A DNA stretch of 64,000 bases. It comes from Marinifilaceae bacterium (GTDB lineage: Bacteria > Bacteroidota > Bacteroidia > Bacteroidales > Marinifilaceae). The stretch spans positions 1 to 64,000 of the forward strand of contig JAFGYE010000117.1 of NCBI GenBank assembly GCA_016936255.1, in the 5' to 3' direction. The notes under the pieces are model-generated. The model had not been told where the DNA came from, made no database searches, and saw nothing but the letters and a program-made list of their open reading frames with translations. A program made the position numbers and the translations under genes. Positions within the stretch are counted from its first letter, which is position 1; every line of letters begins with the position of its first letter. Shown in pieces: positions 53,506 to 63,127 of the stretch.

Positions 53506-54591
53506 ATGAAGAATTTGGAAATTAAGGATCTAAGTAGCTGGCCGGTTGACGTTAGTACCCGCCCAATGGTTATTGCAGGACCTTGCAGTGCAGAGACCGA
53601 GGAACAAGTGATGGATGCAGCAAGAGGAATTAAAGCTGCAGGTATTCCAATTTTCCGCGCAGGAATCTGGAAACCACGTACCCGTCCAAACAGCTTTGAA
53701 GGAATTGGCGCAAAAGGATTGATCTGGCTGCAAAAAGTAAAAGAAGAATTCGGATTGATTACAGCTACAGAAGTAGCCAACGCCCGTCACGTTGAATTGG
53801 CTTTGGGTGCAGGGGTTGACATTTTATGGATTGGCGCAAGAACCACAGTTAATCCATTTGCTGTTCAGGAAATTGCTGATGCATTGCGCGGTCATGATAT
53901 TCCTGTTTTGGTGAAAAATCCAATTAATCCTGATTTGGAGCTTTGGATGGGTGCAATTGAGAGACTGCATGCTGTTGGATTAACCAGATTAGCTGCGATT
54001 CACCGTGGATTTTCAACTTACCAAAAATTGAAATACAGAAATGATCCTCAATGGCAAATTCCTATCGAATTGAAAAGAAGAATGCCGCAACTCCCTATCT
54101 TTTGCGACCCTAGTCACATTACAGGAGATCGTGACCTACTTGAAGAAATCGCTCAAAAATCGATGGATTTGAACTACGAGGGATTAATAATTGAATCGCA
54201 TTGCAAACCCGAAGAAGCATGGAGTGATGCCAAGCAGCAATTAACCCCTGTCGCTCTTCAGGAACTTTTAGCTAACTTGGTACTTCGTGATCCTGAGGCA
54301 CCAAATGAATTGGTTGACAATACTCTTGGCGAATTAAGACATTTAATTGATGATTTCGATCAGAAATTACTGGAGTTATTAGAGAACCGCATGCAGGTAG
54401 CCAAAACAATTGGTCACTACAAGAAAGAAAACAACATCACCGTTTTGCAAAACAAACGTTGGGGAAGTATTCTGGAAAAAAGCATGGAAAATGGTAAGAA
54501 AAAAGGCTTTAGCGAACAATTCATTAACAGCTTATTCAAAGCGATCCATCAGGAATCGATCAACCAACAGGAAGAAATAATGAACTCGTAA
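53506..54591 (+). CDS. DAHP synthase fused to chorismate mutase
   Basis: This 361-residue bifunctional enzyme has an N-terminal DAHP synthase of the KDO8P-like type (residues 1-255; VIAGPCSAETEEQ, AGIWKPRTRPNSFEG, FCDPSHITGDR, ESHCKPEEAWSD) and a C-terminal AroQ chorismate mutase (about 265-355; LRHLIDDFDQKLLELLENRM). It starts the shikimate pathway and also converts chorismate to prephenate; the mutase domain often acts as the feedback sensor in such fusions. The full set of metal and substrate residues appears present. Confidence 0.95.
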   Translation: MKNLEIKDLSSWPVDVSTRPMVIAGPCSAETEEQVMDAARGIKAAGIPIFRAGIWKPRTRPNSFEGIGAKGLIWLQKVKEEFGLITATEVANARHVELALGAGVDILWIGARTTVNPFAVQEIADALRGHDIPVLVKNPINPDLELWMGAIERLHAVGLTRLAAIHRGFSTYQKLKYRNDPQWQIPIELKRRMPQLPIFCDPSHITGDRDLLEEIAQKSMDLNYEGLIIESHCKPEEAWSDAKQQLTPVALQELLANLVLRDPEAPNELVDNTLGELRHLIDDFDQKLLELLENRMQVAKTIGHYKKENNITVLQNKRWGSILEKSMENGKKKGFSEQFINSLFKAIHQESINQQEEIMNS

Positions 54592-54605
54592 CAAGAGACA
54601 ATAAG

Positions 54606-54668
54606 ATTTTAGATATGAGAAGTGAGATTTTTTCTTTCTCATATCTATTATCTCATTTCTCACATCTC
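54606..54668. repeat. TGAGA-rich repeat with inverted arms before aroB
   Basis: AGATATGAGAA and TTCTCATATCT are inverted, and TGAGAT/ATCTCA units continue on either side. It resembles the satellite in the trp gaps, here in both orientations. Confidence 0.55.
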
Positions 54669-54677
54669 TTTTGACAA

Positions 54678-55712
54678 ATGAAGACCATACACATCGAAAA
54701 GCAAAACAGCAGTATTTTTGTAGGAGAATCTTATCTAAATATTAAGAACTACCTGCCGGAGAAAAAATGCTTTCTAATTTGCGATGAGAACATTTACCGG
54801 CACTACTCCGAATTCATCAATCAATTCGATTATATCGTAATGGGTTGTGGCGAAGGAAACAAAAACTGGCAAACTGTTGAAAAGATCATTGATCAGCTAC
54901 TTGAAAGAGGTGCTGACAGAAATAGTTTTCTGTTGGGAATGGGCGGTGGTTTGGTTTCTGATGTTACAGGTTTTGTGGCTTCTATTTTTATGCGGGGGCT
55001 TGAATTTGGTTTCATCAGTACATCCCTGCTGTCTCAGGTTGATGCCAGTGTTGGCGGAAAAAACGGAATCAATTTTGGCAAACTGAAGAACATGATTGGC
55101 ATTTTCAATCCTCCAAAGTTTGTGATTTGCGATCCGGTATTGCTTAAAACCTTACCCAAACGTGAAGTAAGAAGTGGATTTGGTGAAGTAATTAAGCATG
55201 CTTTTATTAAAGATGAAGACCTTTATAACTTCCTGAATGATAACTGTGAGGCACTTCTGAACTTAGATCCGAATTTGATGGAAAATTTGGTTTACCGGGC
55301 AGTTTCAATTAAGACTGAGGTTGTTGAAGGTGATCCTTTTGAAAAAGGCGAACGCAAAAAGTTGAATTTCGGTCACACCATTGGTCATGCTATTGAGAAT
55401 AATTCAGATTTAACTCATGGCGAAGCGGTATCGGTTGGTATGAATTTAGCCTGCCAATTGTCTCAGGAATTGTGTGAACTAAGCGATGTTGATGCGAAAA
55501 GAGCCAATGACTTATTGCGAAAATTTGAATTGCCTCTGGATCATGACGTTTCCGCAGATATGATTAATCAATATCTGATCAAGGACAAAAAGAAAAACCG
55601 ATCGGCCATTGATTTTATTCTACTCAAAAAAATAGGAGAAGCCACAATTGTCACCCTTCCTATTGAAGAACTTAAAACCAAGGTGATTGCACTTTGTGCC
55701 AATCCTAATTAA
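54678..55712 (+). CDS. aroB: 3-dehydroquinate synthase
   Basis: This 344-residue NAD- and zinc-dependent enzyme makes 3-dehydroquinate from DAHP. GMGGGLVSDVTGFVAS, TSLLSQVDASVGGKNG, and the zinc ligands in FGEVIKHA, NFGHTIGHAIE and THGEAVSVGM are present. Length is standard. It lies 86 bp after the DAHP synthase gene. Confidence 0.96.
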   Translation: MKTIHIEKQNSSIFVGESYLNIKNYLPEKKCFLICDENIYRHYSEFINQFDYIVMGCGEGNKNWQTVEKIIDQLLERGADRNSFLLGMGGGLVSDVTGFVASIFMRGLEFGFISTSLLSQVDASVGGKNGINFGKLKNMIGIFNPPKFVICDPVLLKTLPKREVRSGFGEVIKHAFIKDEDLYNFLNDNCEALLNLDPNLMENLVYRAVSIKTEVVEGDPFEKGERKKLNFGHTIGHAIENNSDLTHGEAVSVGMNLACQLSQELCELSDVDAKRANDLLRKFELPLDHDVSADMINQYLIKDKKKNRSAIDFILLKKIGEATIVTLPIEELKTKVIALCANPN

Positions 55713-55732
55713 CCACATTAATACCCAAAATT

Positions 55733-57010
55733 ATGAGAGTTCGAATTCAATCCTCAACCATTAAAGGAAGGCTAACGCCTCCTTCCTCGAAAAGCATGAT
55801 GCAAAGAGCTTTAGCCGCTGCAATGTTGGCGAACGGAAACTCTGTAATTCACAATCCCTGCAAATGTGAAGATGCTGATGCAGCAACAGATATCATTCAG
55901 CGGATGGGTTCGGTAGTCACCAAAAAGGAAAATTCGGTAGAAATCACTTCCAAAGTAAGCGAAGCTCCCAAAAGCATTCATGTTGGAGAATCCGGACTTT
56001 CGTTACGAATGTTCTCTCCCATTGTTGCACTGAAGCCGGAAGAAATGGAAATTACGGGAACAGGCAGCATCCTAAAAAGACCCGTTCATAATATTATAGA
56101 AGGATTGGAAAATTTGGGTATTGAATGTGAAAATCCCGGCAAGGGATTCTTGCCCATCCGAATAAAAGGCGGCTACAAAAGTAACTTTGCGAAAATTGAC
56201 GGATCGCTTGGATCTCAATTCCTCACGGGTCTTTTAATGGCTCTGCCCTTGCGAAAAGAAGATACAACACTGAAAGTGAAAGATCTAAAAAGCATTCCTT
56301 ATATCAATATGACTCTCGATTTAATAAAGCATTTTGGTATTGAAATAGAACATGAGAATTACGAGAACTTTCAAATAAAAGGAAATCAAATTTATCAACC
56401 AACAGAATACACAATTGAAGCCGATTGGAGTTCTGCTGCTCCTCTTTTAGTTGCCGGAGCGTTGAAAGGAATTGTAACACTGGAACACATGAATCCGGAT
56501 TCTTATCAGGCCGATAAGGCAATTTTGGATGCCTTGCAAAAATGCGGCGCTTCCATTGCATGGGAAGGAAACAATTTAACGGTTGAGAAAAAAGCTTTAA
56601 ATGCCTTTGATTTTGATGCCACACATAGTCCTGATCTTTTCCCTCCTTTGGTGGCTTTGGCCTGTCACTGTGAGGGAGAAAGCAGAATTAAGGGAGTTCA
56701 CCGATTAGAGTACAAAGAAAGTAATCGTGGCTTAGTGCTGAAGAAAGAATTTTTAAAGCTTGGAGTCCCGATTCGCATCGAAGGTGATGAAATGATCATT
56801 CCTGGTGGCAGAGTAAAAGGAGGACTGGCAAAAAGTAATAATGATCACCGTATTGCAATGGCTCTGGCCGTAACAGCATTGGCATCACCAAGTCCGATTG
56901 AAATAGGTCAGCATGAGTGTGTTGCCAAATCATATCCTGAATTCTTTACGGATTTACGAAAAATTGGTGGCGGCGTAGCGCAGTTTTATTTCGATAGTCA
57001 GTTTGTATAA
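55733..57010 (+). CDS. aroA: EPSP synthase
   Basis: This 425-residue enzyme joins shikimate 3-phosphate and PEP. It has the N-terminal SSKSMMQRALAAAMLA, ESGLSLRMFSPI (in place of the GNAGTAMR loop of many bacteria), GSLGSQFLTGLLMALP and NDHRIAMALAVTALA near the C-terminus. Whether it is of the glyphosate-sensitive class cannot be read reliably. It follows aroB by 20 bp. Confidence 0.94.
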   Translation: MRVRIQSSTIKGRLTPPSSKSMMQRALAAAMLANGNSVIHNPCKCEDADAATDIIQRMGSVVTKKENSVEITSKVSEAPKSIHVGESGLSLRMFSPIVALKPEEMEITGTGSILKRPVHNIIEGLENLGIECENPGKGFLPIRIKGGYKSNFAKIDGSLGSQFLTGLLMALPLRKEDTTLKVKDLKSIPYINMTLDLIKHFGIEIEHENYENFQIKGNQIYQPTEYTIEADWSSAAPLLVAGALKGIVTLEHMNPDSYQADKAILDALQKCGASIAWEGNNLTVEKKALNAFDFDATHSPDLFPPLVALACHCEGESRIKGVHRLEYKESNRGLVLKKEFLKLGVPIRIEGDEMIIPGGRVKGGLAKSNNDHRIAMALAVTALASPSPIEIGQHECVAKSYPEFFTDLRKIGGGVAQFYFDSQFV

Positions 57011-57019
57011 AACAAAGAT

Positions 57020-57140
57020 AGGGTGTCCGAAAAGTAAAGTTGAGTTGAAAACATCATATTGAGCAATCCCGATGGCTATCGGGACGAAACATCTGCTATT
57101 CAAACACAAAGATTCTTCGACAAGCTCAGAATGACAATCA
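57020..57140. repeat. TCCCGAT/ATCGGGA repeat element between aroA and DUF523
   Basis: TCCCGAT and ATCGGGA (57067-57084) form a hairpin, followed by GATTCTTCGACAAGCTCAGA, a phrase I associate with widely dispersed Bacteroidota intergenic repeats. If read as protein it gives FFDKLRMT, a known false N-terminus in such genomes. Confidence 0.65.
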
Positions 57141-57184
57141 ATTCAAACTTTTCATCCCCCTTATTCTTACTTAACAGTAAAAAA

Positions 57185-57634
57185 ATGATAATAGTCAGTG
57201 CCTGTTTGGCCGGTTGCGAATGCAGATACGATGGAAAAAGCAACGAAGTTCCTGAAATTAAAAAACTGGTTCTCGAAAACAAAGCCATCGCCCTGTGTCC
57301 GGAAAATTTAGGAGGCCTTAGTACGCCACGTATCCCTTGCGAAATAGTGAGAATCAATAACGAATTAAAGGTAATTGGCCGGGATCAAAATGATTATACA
57401 GCCCAATTTACCAAGGGTGCCGAAATCGCCGCGAATGTGGCAAAAGCCTTACATTGTAAAACGGTAATTTTAAAGGCCAACAGTCCGTCGTGCGGATATG
57501 GAAAAATTTATGACGGCAGTTTCACCGGCAAATACAAAGAAGGGAACGGATTTACTGCTGAAATCCTGGCAAAAAATGGAGTACAAATACTGAATGAAGA
57601 AAATTTTCATTCGATACTTACCAATGAAAAATAA
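57185..57634 (+). CDS. DUF523 family protein
   Basis: This 149-residue protein starts MIIVSACLAGCECRYDGKSN, the DUF523 signature with conserved Cys residues; further motifs are ALCPENLGGLSTPR and LKANSPSCGYG. A start 126 bases upstream is in frame but reads through a repeat element and is rejected. The conserved Cys set suggests metal or sulfur chemistry, but function is unknown. It sits inside the aro operon between aroA and aroC, so it is probably co-transcribed. Confidence 0.9.
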   Translation: MIIVSACLAGCECRYDGKSNEVPEIKKLVLENKAIALCPENLGGLSTPRIPCEIVRINNELKVIGRDQNDYTAQFTKGAEIAANVAKALHCKTVILKANSPSCGYGKIYDGSFTGKYKEGNGFTAEILAKNGVQILNEENFHSILTNEK

Positions 57635-57687
57635 ACATTAGCTATTTTTACTAAATACTAATGACTGGTTACTAATAACGATAATAA

Positions 57688-58668
57688 ATGAACAATTTCG
57701 GAAGAATATTTAGACTTAGCATATTTGGAGAATCTCACGGTAAAGGAGTTGGTATCACAATTGATGGATGTCCATCAGAAATTGACCTGACCGATGAAGA
57801 TCTTTTGCACGATATAAGCCGCAGAAAGTCTGGCGCAAGAGGTACAACCCCAAGAATTGAAGCCGATACGCCCAGCATATTGAGTGGAACCTTCGAAGGA
57901 AAAACTACTGGTGCTCCGCTAATCATCCTGTTCCATAACAAAAATACCAAATCGAAAGACTACAGCAATCTGCTGGACAGTCCGCGTCCCGGACATGCTG
58001 ATTTTGTAGCTCAGCATAAATTTGGCCGACACAACGATTATACCGGAGGTGGTCATTTTTCGGGAAGAATTACTCTTGGGATAGTAGCTGCCGGCGTTGT
58101 TGCCAAGAAAATATTAGGCGATGTGCAAATCGATGCCAAACTAACCGAAGTTGGCGGACAAAGCGATTTTGATGCTGCAATTGAAGATGCTTTGCTACAG
58201 CACGATTCTGTAGGAGGAATTGTTGAATGCAGAGCCAATAACCTTCCTATCGGATACGGCGAACCTTTCTTCGATTCTGTGGAATCGATGATTTCGCATC
58301 TTATTTTTGCGATACCTGCAACCAAAGGAATTGAATTCGGTTCCGGATTCGGCGCAGCAAAAATGAAAGGATCGGAACACAACGATAATTTTATTGATGC
58401 CTCTGGAAAAACGGAGACCAATAATGCCGGAGGAATCAACGGAGGAATTACCAACGGAAACGAGCTGGTATTTCGAGTAGCCATAAAGCCAACCTCATCG
58501 ATTGGCAGAAATCAGAAAACCATGAATTTTGCCAAAGGCGAAGTGGAAGATTTACTGATTGAAGGCCGGCACGATGCCTGCATTGCTTTACGGGTTCCGG
58601 TAATTATTGAAGCCGCAACCGCAATTGCATTGGCTGATTTAAAATTGTTAGATAAGGCCAGAAGGTAA
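57688..58668 (+). CDS. aroC: Chorismate synthase
   Basis: This 326-residue flavin-dependent enzyme makes chorismate from EPSP. It has GESHGKGVGITIDGCP (His near residue 17), RRKSGARGTTPRIEADTP, GRHNDYTGGGHFSGR and the C-terminal RHDACIALRVPVIIEA. It is somewhat shorter than typical (about 350-360) but complete in motifs. It is the last gene of the operon, followed by a terminator. Confidence 0.96.
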   Translation: MNNFGRIFRLSIFGESHGKGVGITIDGCPSEIDLTDEDLLHDISRRKSGARGTTPRIEADTPSILSGTFEGKTTGAPLIILFHNKNTKSKDYSNLLDSPRPGHADFVAQHKFGRHNDYTGGGHFSGRITLGIVAAGVVAKKILGDVQIDAKLTEVGGQSDFDAAIEDALLQHDSVGGIVECRANNLPIGYGEPFFDSVESMISHLIFAIPATKGIEFGSGFGAAKMKGSEHNDNFIDASGKTETNNAGGINGGITNGNELVFRVAIKPTSSIGRNQKTMNFAKGEVEDLLIEGRHDACIALRVPVIIEAATAIALADLKLLDKARR

Positions 58669-58696
58669 ATTTAGGCTAAAATTTTAATAAAACTAA

Positions 58697-58720
58697 AGAG
58701 ATACCAAAATTGGTATCTCT
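58697..58720. terminator. Terminator of the aro operon
   Basis: AGAGATACCAA and TTGGTATCTCT form an 11-bp perfect stem with a 2-nt loop, followed by a T-run. It separates aroC from the converging surface-protein gene and may serve both. Confidence 0.85.
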
Positions 58721-58755
58721 TTTTATTTACTTATACAATGCTAATTCCAGTGGAA

Positions 58756-61677
58756 TTATTTTTTAGTGAATTTAATTGTATCGACTCCCTTTTTATGAAT
58801 ACAACACAGAATATAAGTGTCACAAGGTAAACTACTCACATCAATTTCTATGTTACCTTTCCCTAATAAAGATGGATTTAATATTTGATAAACTCTTCCA
58901 TCAAGTCCAATAATTTGAATGGCAGTTAACTCGGAAGAAATATTTTCCGAAACGATTAAATAAAGCTTATCCGAAGTAGGATTTGGATATACTTTGCTTA
59001 TAATTTCTTGTACTTCATTTATTGCAGTAGCAACTACCTGAACCTTAATTTCAAATGACTCTTCAATCGAATATTCACCATCAGAACTTCCAATTCTTAC
59101 CCTATACACTTTATCCTGATCATTAAAAATTACTTTATTGGTAAGAGTTGAGCCTGAAATTTCAAACGATTCATTATCATCGGAACCGTCACCTTCCTTT
59201 AGTGAATAAGTAAATGTATCACTGTCCGGATCTTCTGAGCTCAAATGAATCTGCAATTGGCCAACAGTGTATAATTCACCAATTAGAACAAATGACTCAT
59301 CAGAATTATTGAAAAGAATATTTGTAGGTGCTTCATCATTCACATTACCTACATTTATTGTAATATCACCCGTATTACTCAATTCACTATCAGAGATTTC
59401 AATTGCAAGCGTGTAACTTGTGATATCTTCATAGTCAACAGAACTTTCTAGAATGACTATTCCCTCTGAAGAGATGGAAAAAATACCATCTTCATTACCT
59501 GAAGTAATAGAATAATTTAAGTCATCATTTTCAGGATCAGAAGCATCTAATTTTCCTATTTCAGTTGATATAGATGCATTTTCCTGAATCAAATAAGTTG
59601 CATCATTCACAACCGGAGCTTCGTTAACATTGACTACATTGACTAATACAGTGGCATTGGTATTGAATTCTCCATCTGATACATCAACCATCAGAGAATG
59701 CTGGTCTTTGCTTTCGAAATCAACCTTCTTTTCAAGTAATAATTTTCCTTCTGAATTTATAGAGAAAATACCGTCATCATTTCCTGAGAGAATCGAATAG
59801 CTTAATGTATTATTTTCAGGGTCAGTAGTGTTTAGTTCACCAATTGCGGCAGGAATACTTGTGTTTTCCTCTACCATAAAAGTTGAATCTCTGGCAATAG
59901 GGGCTTCATTTCTATCATCCACGATTATATTTATAGAGGCATTATATGAAAGATAGCCGTCTGATGCTTCAATAGAAAGTAAATACTGTTTTTTTGTTTC
60001 GTAATCCAAAACTTTTTCCAGTATTAATTCCCCTTCAGATGAAATTGAAAATGTGGCATCATCGTTTCCTGAGAGAATTTGATAAGACAACATATCGCCA
60101 TCTGGATCAGAAGCTCTTAGACTTGCGAAATTAGATTTTACATCTAGATTTTCAGTTGCATGATAAGTACTGTCTTTTATTACAGGAGATTTATTTTCAA
60201 GGGTAGTAAAAGATAGAATGTTGCCATACTCTTGCGCCTGATCAGAAAAATCTTTAGAAAAGAGTCGGTAGGAGTATTTAGTATTTGGAGCAAGATCAGT
60301 AATTTGGATAAATGTATTAAAGGAGCTATTATAAACTCCATCAAGACTAACACCTACTTCAATTTCCTGATTGATAATATCACCTTTTCCATAGCCAAAA
60401 TAAAGCTTGTATTGGCCACCATTTAAACAGACAAAGCCATTAAGCTGTGCGCTGGTTTTACTTATTGCTGATGCTGCGAGCGTAGTTACTCCAATGGGAT
60501 AACTTGTTGAGCTTGGATCGTTCACAAGCTTGGCCGATATGCCCATTTCTTTCAGTTCGTCAGTATAATATTGTTTCCAATCATTTACTTGATCTTTAAG
60601 AGCTATCCTATCGATAACCCAATCTCCAGAAGCTGAATTTTTAGGGAATATTGTAGTGCCTGTTAAAGTTTTATCATTCGATGGAGGATCTAATGTCCAT
60701 GCAGTATAAATATTGTTATTCCCTAAAGGGTCTAACCAATATAGTTGTGCATATTTAACTCCACTTAAATCATCTGTTACTCTGAGCGAAACTGAAACTG
60801 TTTGATCTTCGTTTGATGTGTTGATCGTGTCGGGACTAAAAAAGAATGAAACAGGTACAGGTGGGGTTGAGTCTGTTTGGGATATAACATGTATTTTTGC
60901 CGATATTCCCATATCTTTAAGTTCATCAGTATAATAGTATTTCCAATCAGTTACACGATCTTTAAGAGCGATTCTATCAATCACCCAATCGCCATCTGGA
61001 GAATTTTTTGGGAAAATTGTACTACCTGTCAAAGTTGTATCATTTGGCGAAGAGCTTAAATACCAGGAAGTATAAATGTTGTTATTCCCTAAAGGATCCA
61101 ACCAGTATACAAGTACAGATGCAACTCCACTTAAATCATCGGTTACCTTAAGTGATACTGAAACAGTCTGGTCTTCGTTAGTCGTATTGATCGTGTCCAG
61201 ACTATGAGAGAATGAAACAGGTATAGGAGGTGTAGAGTCTGTTTGGGATATTACATGCAGCCTGGCCGATATTCCCATATCTTTAAGTTCATCAGTATAA
61301 TAGTATTTCCAATCAGTTACACGATCTTTAAGAGCGATTCTATCAATTACCCAGTCACCCTTTGGCGAATTTTTTGGGAAAATTGTACTACCTGTCAAAG
61401 TTGTATCATTTGATGCAGGATTTAATGTCCACGCTGTATGAATATTGTTATTTCCTAAGGGATCCAACCAGTATACAAGTGCTGATTCAACTCCACTTAA
61501 ATCATCTGTTGCCCTGAGAGAAACAGTAACGTTCTGAGCTTCGTTAGTGGTGTTGATTGTGTCTGGACTAAAAGAGAAAGAAACAGGAACAGGTGGAGCT
61601 GAGTCAGACTGAGAAAATCCTAAATAGGATAAAATTAAAAATAGCAAACAAAGAGTCACAGAAAGGATTTTTTTCAT
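58756..61677 (-). CDS. T9SS-exported cadherin-repeat surface protein
   Basis: This 973-residue protein starts at 61677 with a signal peptide (KKILSVTLCLLFLILSYLGFSQ). Next come three near-identical 122-residue repeats (DTINTTNE..., WLDPLGNNNI..., GDWVIDRIALKD...) and a fibronectin-III-like domain. Three cadherin-type domains of about 95 residues follow (each with SDPENDxLxYxILSGN and a YTLxIEASDG-like strand), then one related domain and a type A C-terminal sorting domain (KVYPNPTSDKLYLIV ... VDTIKFTKK). The sorting domain marks export by the type IX system and attachment at the outer surface or release. The role is probably adhesion or matrix contact. Confidence 0.88.
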   Translation of the reverse strand: MKKILSVTLCLLFLILSYLGFSQSDSAPPVPVSFSFSPDTINTTNEAQNVTVSLRATDDLSGVESALVYWLDPLGNNNIHTAWTLNPASNDTTLTGSTIFPKNSPKGDWVIDRIALKDRVTDWKYYYTDELKDMGISARLHVISQTDSTPPIPVSFSHSLDTINTTNEDQTVSVSLKVTDDLSGVASVLVYWLDPLGNNNIYTSWYLSSSPNDTTLTGSTIFPKNSPDGDWVIDRIALKDRVTDWKYYYTDELKDMGISAKIHVISQTDSTPPVPVSFFFSPDTINTSNEDQTVSVSLRVTDDLSGVKYAQLYWLDPLGNNNIYTAWTLDPPSNDKTLTGTTIFPKNSASGDWVIDRIALKDQVNDWKQYYTDELKEMGISAKLVNDPSSTSYPIGVTTLAASAISKTSAQLNGFVCLNGGQYKLYFGYGKGDIINQEIEVGVSLDGVYNSSFNTFIQITDLAPNTKYSYRLFSKDFSDQAQEYGNILSFTTLENKSPVIKDSTYHATENLDVKSNFASLRASDPDGDMLSYQILSGNDDATFSISSEGELILEKVLDYETKKQYLLSIEASDGYLSYNASINIIVDDRNEAPIARDSTFMVEENTSIPAAIGELNTTDPENNTLSYSILSGNDDGIFSINSEGKLLLEKKVDFESKDQHSLMVDVSDGEFNTNATVLVNVVNVNEAPVVNDATYLIQENASISTEIGKLDASDPENDDLNYSITSGNEDGIFSISSEGIVILESSVDYEDITSYTLAIEISDSELSNTGDITINVGNVNDEAPTNILFNNSDESFVLIGELYTVGQLQIHLSSEDPDSDTFTYSLKEGDGSDDNESFEISGSTLTNKVIFNDQDKVYRVRIGSSDGEYSIEESFEIKVQVVATAINEVQEIISKVYPNPTSDKLYLIVSENISSELTAIQIIGLDGRVYQILNPSLLGKGNIEIDVSSLPCDTYILCCIHKKGVDTIKFTKK
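60525..61611 (-). repeat. Three tandem 366-bp coding repeats
   Basis: The 5' third of the surface-protein gene consists of three direct repeats of 122 codons. They are close enough in DNA sequence that recombination could add or remove units. The third is cut short at its 3' end. Confidence 0.75.
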
Positions 61678-62007
61678 ATCGTAAAAATGTATGTTGTTAT
61701 TGAATCTTAATTTGGATAATGTTAATAACATTATTCAAATTAAGCAATAAATCTAGTGAGAAATTATGGCAATCTATTAAATCACATAATATTATTATCT
61801 GAACTATTATGTATTTACCAAACGAACAATATGAAAGATGATTTAAAATTACAGGTGCTATTTTTAATTATCATTCAATCTAAAGAAATTCAGCTCATTA
61901 AATAAAGGCTGGTAAATGTATTAGACACCCCTTTACAGACTTCTGATTTTTTCGTAACTTATTCATTACAAAATAGTTTATAGATATTAATTAAACTTAA
62001 ACCGAAA
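61678..62007. other. Intergenic A+T-rich stretch
   Basis: A 330-bp gap between divergent genes. I see A+T-rich DNA, no coding region, and no exact TAnnTTTG promoter match. Confidence 0.5.
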
Positions 62008-62934
62008 ATGAGAAAGTACGGGAATTTGTTACAGATCTGTGGGTGTTTCTTCTTGTTCTGTTTTTTAGCAACAAAAATATCTGCACAGAAACCACAAATA
62101 AAAAAGAGAATTGCTGTTTTTGTATTCGAAGATAAAACAGACAAAAGCTGGCGGTGGTGGAACAACAAAGGAGTTGGTGATGGAGTTAGTGATATGCTAA
62201 CTACAGCTCTTGTAAAATCAGGCAACTACCGAGTAATTGAACGAGCCGAAATCGATCGGATTCTTAACGAACAGGATTTTGAACAAAGCGGACGGGTGAC
62301 ACAGCAAAACGCAGCCCAAATGGGAAGTGTTCTGGGTGTTGAAATTGCTGTAATTGGTTCGGTTTCGGAGTTTGGATACAAAAAAGGAGAAACTGGTGGA
62401 GCCATAAAAGGATTAGGTGTAGGTGTATCCAATCAATCGGCAACAGTTGGTGTTGATGTGCGCATGGTGAACACTTTTACCGGAGAAATTATTACTGCAG
62501 AAAATGTACGGAAACAAAAATCAGCCAAAGGACTAAAATTAAGAACCAACCAACTCAACTTTAAAGATCAGAAAGACTTTGATGAATCGCTTGTTGGAAA
62601 AGCAGCCCGGGAAGCCATTGAAGATATCGTTTTGATGATTGATAACAGCGCCAACAACATTGAATGGCAGGCAAAAGTAATTACAGAGAAAGATGGTGTC
62701 GTATTTATTAATTCAGGAGATGCCGATGGCTTAAAAATTGGAGATGAATTATCCGTTTACCGCAAAGGAGAAGATTTAATTGATCCCGACACAGGAATTT
62801 CATTGGGTAGTGTAGACTCGAAAATAGGTAAAATTAAGATCACAGATTCCAGCATCGGTTATGGAAAAGCATCAAAGTGTTCAATTGTTCAGGGCACAGG
62901 CTTCGCAAAAGGTAATTTTGTGAGATTAAAATAG
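62008..62934 (+). CDS. CsgG/FlgT-like outer-membrane-associated protein
   Basis: This 308-residue protein has a signal peptide (residues 1-26, FLATKISAQ) and a CsgG-type domain: KKRIAVFVFEDKTDKSW, VSDMLTTALVKSGNYRVIERAEIDRIL, and the AQMGSVLGVEIAVIGSVSEFG strand region. The C-terminal 75 residues (GVVFINSGDADGLKIGDELSVYR) form a FlgT-C-like beta domain. CsgG makes the curli export pore, but relatives with this C-terminal domain have no known curli partner, and no csgA/B/E/F is nearby. It lacks an obvious lipobox. Confidence 0.8.
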   Translation: MRKYGNLLQICGCFFLFCFLATKISAQKPQIKKRIAVFVFEDKTDKSWRWWNNKGVGDGVSDMLTTALVKSGNYRVIERAEIDRILNEQDFEQSGRVTQQNAAQMGSVLGVEIAVIGSVSEFGYKKGETGGAIKGLGVGVSNQSATVGVDVRMVNTFTGEIITAENVRKQKSAKGLKLRTNQLNFKDQKDFDESLVGKAAREAIEDIVLMIDNSANNIEWQAKVITEKDGVVFINSGDADGLKIGDELSVYRKGEDLIDPDTGISLGSVDSKIGKIKITDSSIGYGKASKCSIVQGTGFAKGNFVRLK

Positions 62935-62956
62935 ACGAATAAAATATTAAAAAAGA

Positions 62957-63127
62957 ATACCACTGAGAACACTAAGTAACGCAGAAAAGAAAAACGAACA
63001 AGAAGACTCTGTGAAGCTCAGTGTACTCTGTGGTTATATTTTTTTACTTTTCTCTCAATAATACCTCATCTAAATACAGAATAGTATTTCAAAAGAATAC
63101 CACCGAGAATAAAAAAATAGAGACACT
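62957..63127. repeat. ACCACTGAG palindromic repeat and partial copy
   Basis: An 80-bp element (62957-63037) begins ACCACTGAGAACAC and ends ACTCTGTGGT, inverted ends typical of a common bacterial intergenic palindrome. A partial copy (AAAAGAATACCACCGAGAA) follows at 63091-63110. The rest of the 519-bp gap up to 63453 holds nothing I can support. Confidence 0.6.

Noticed and set aside
57059-57184. N-terminal extension of the DUF523 protein
   Set aside because: It translates a dispersed repeat (FFDKLRMT) and precedes the conserved start.
62008-62934. Curli secretion locus
   Set aside because: Only a CsgG-like gene is present, with no curli subunits or accessory genes nearby.
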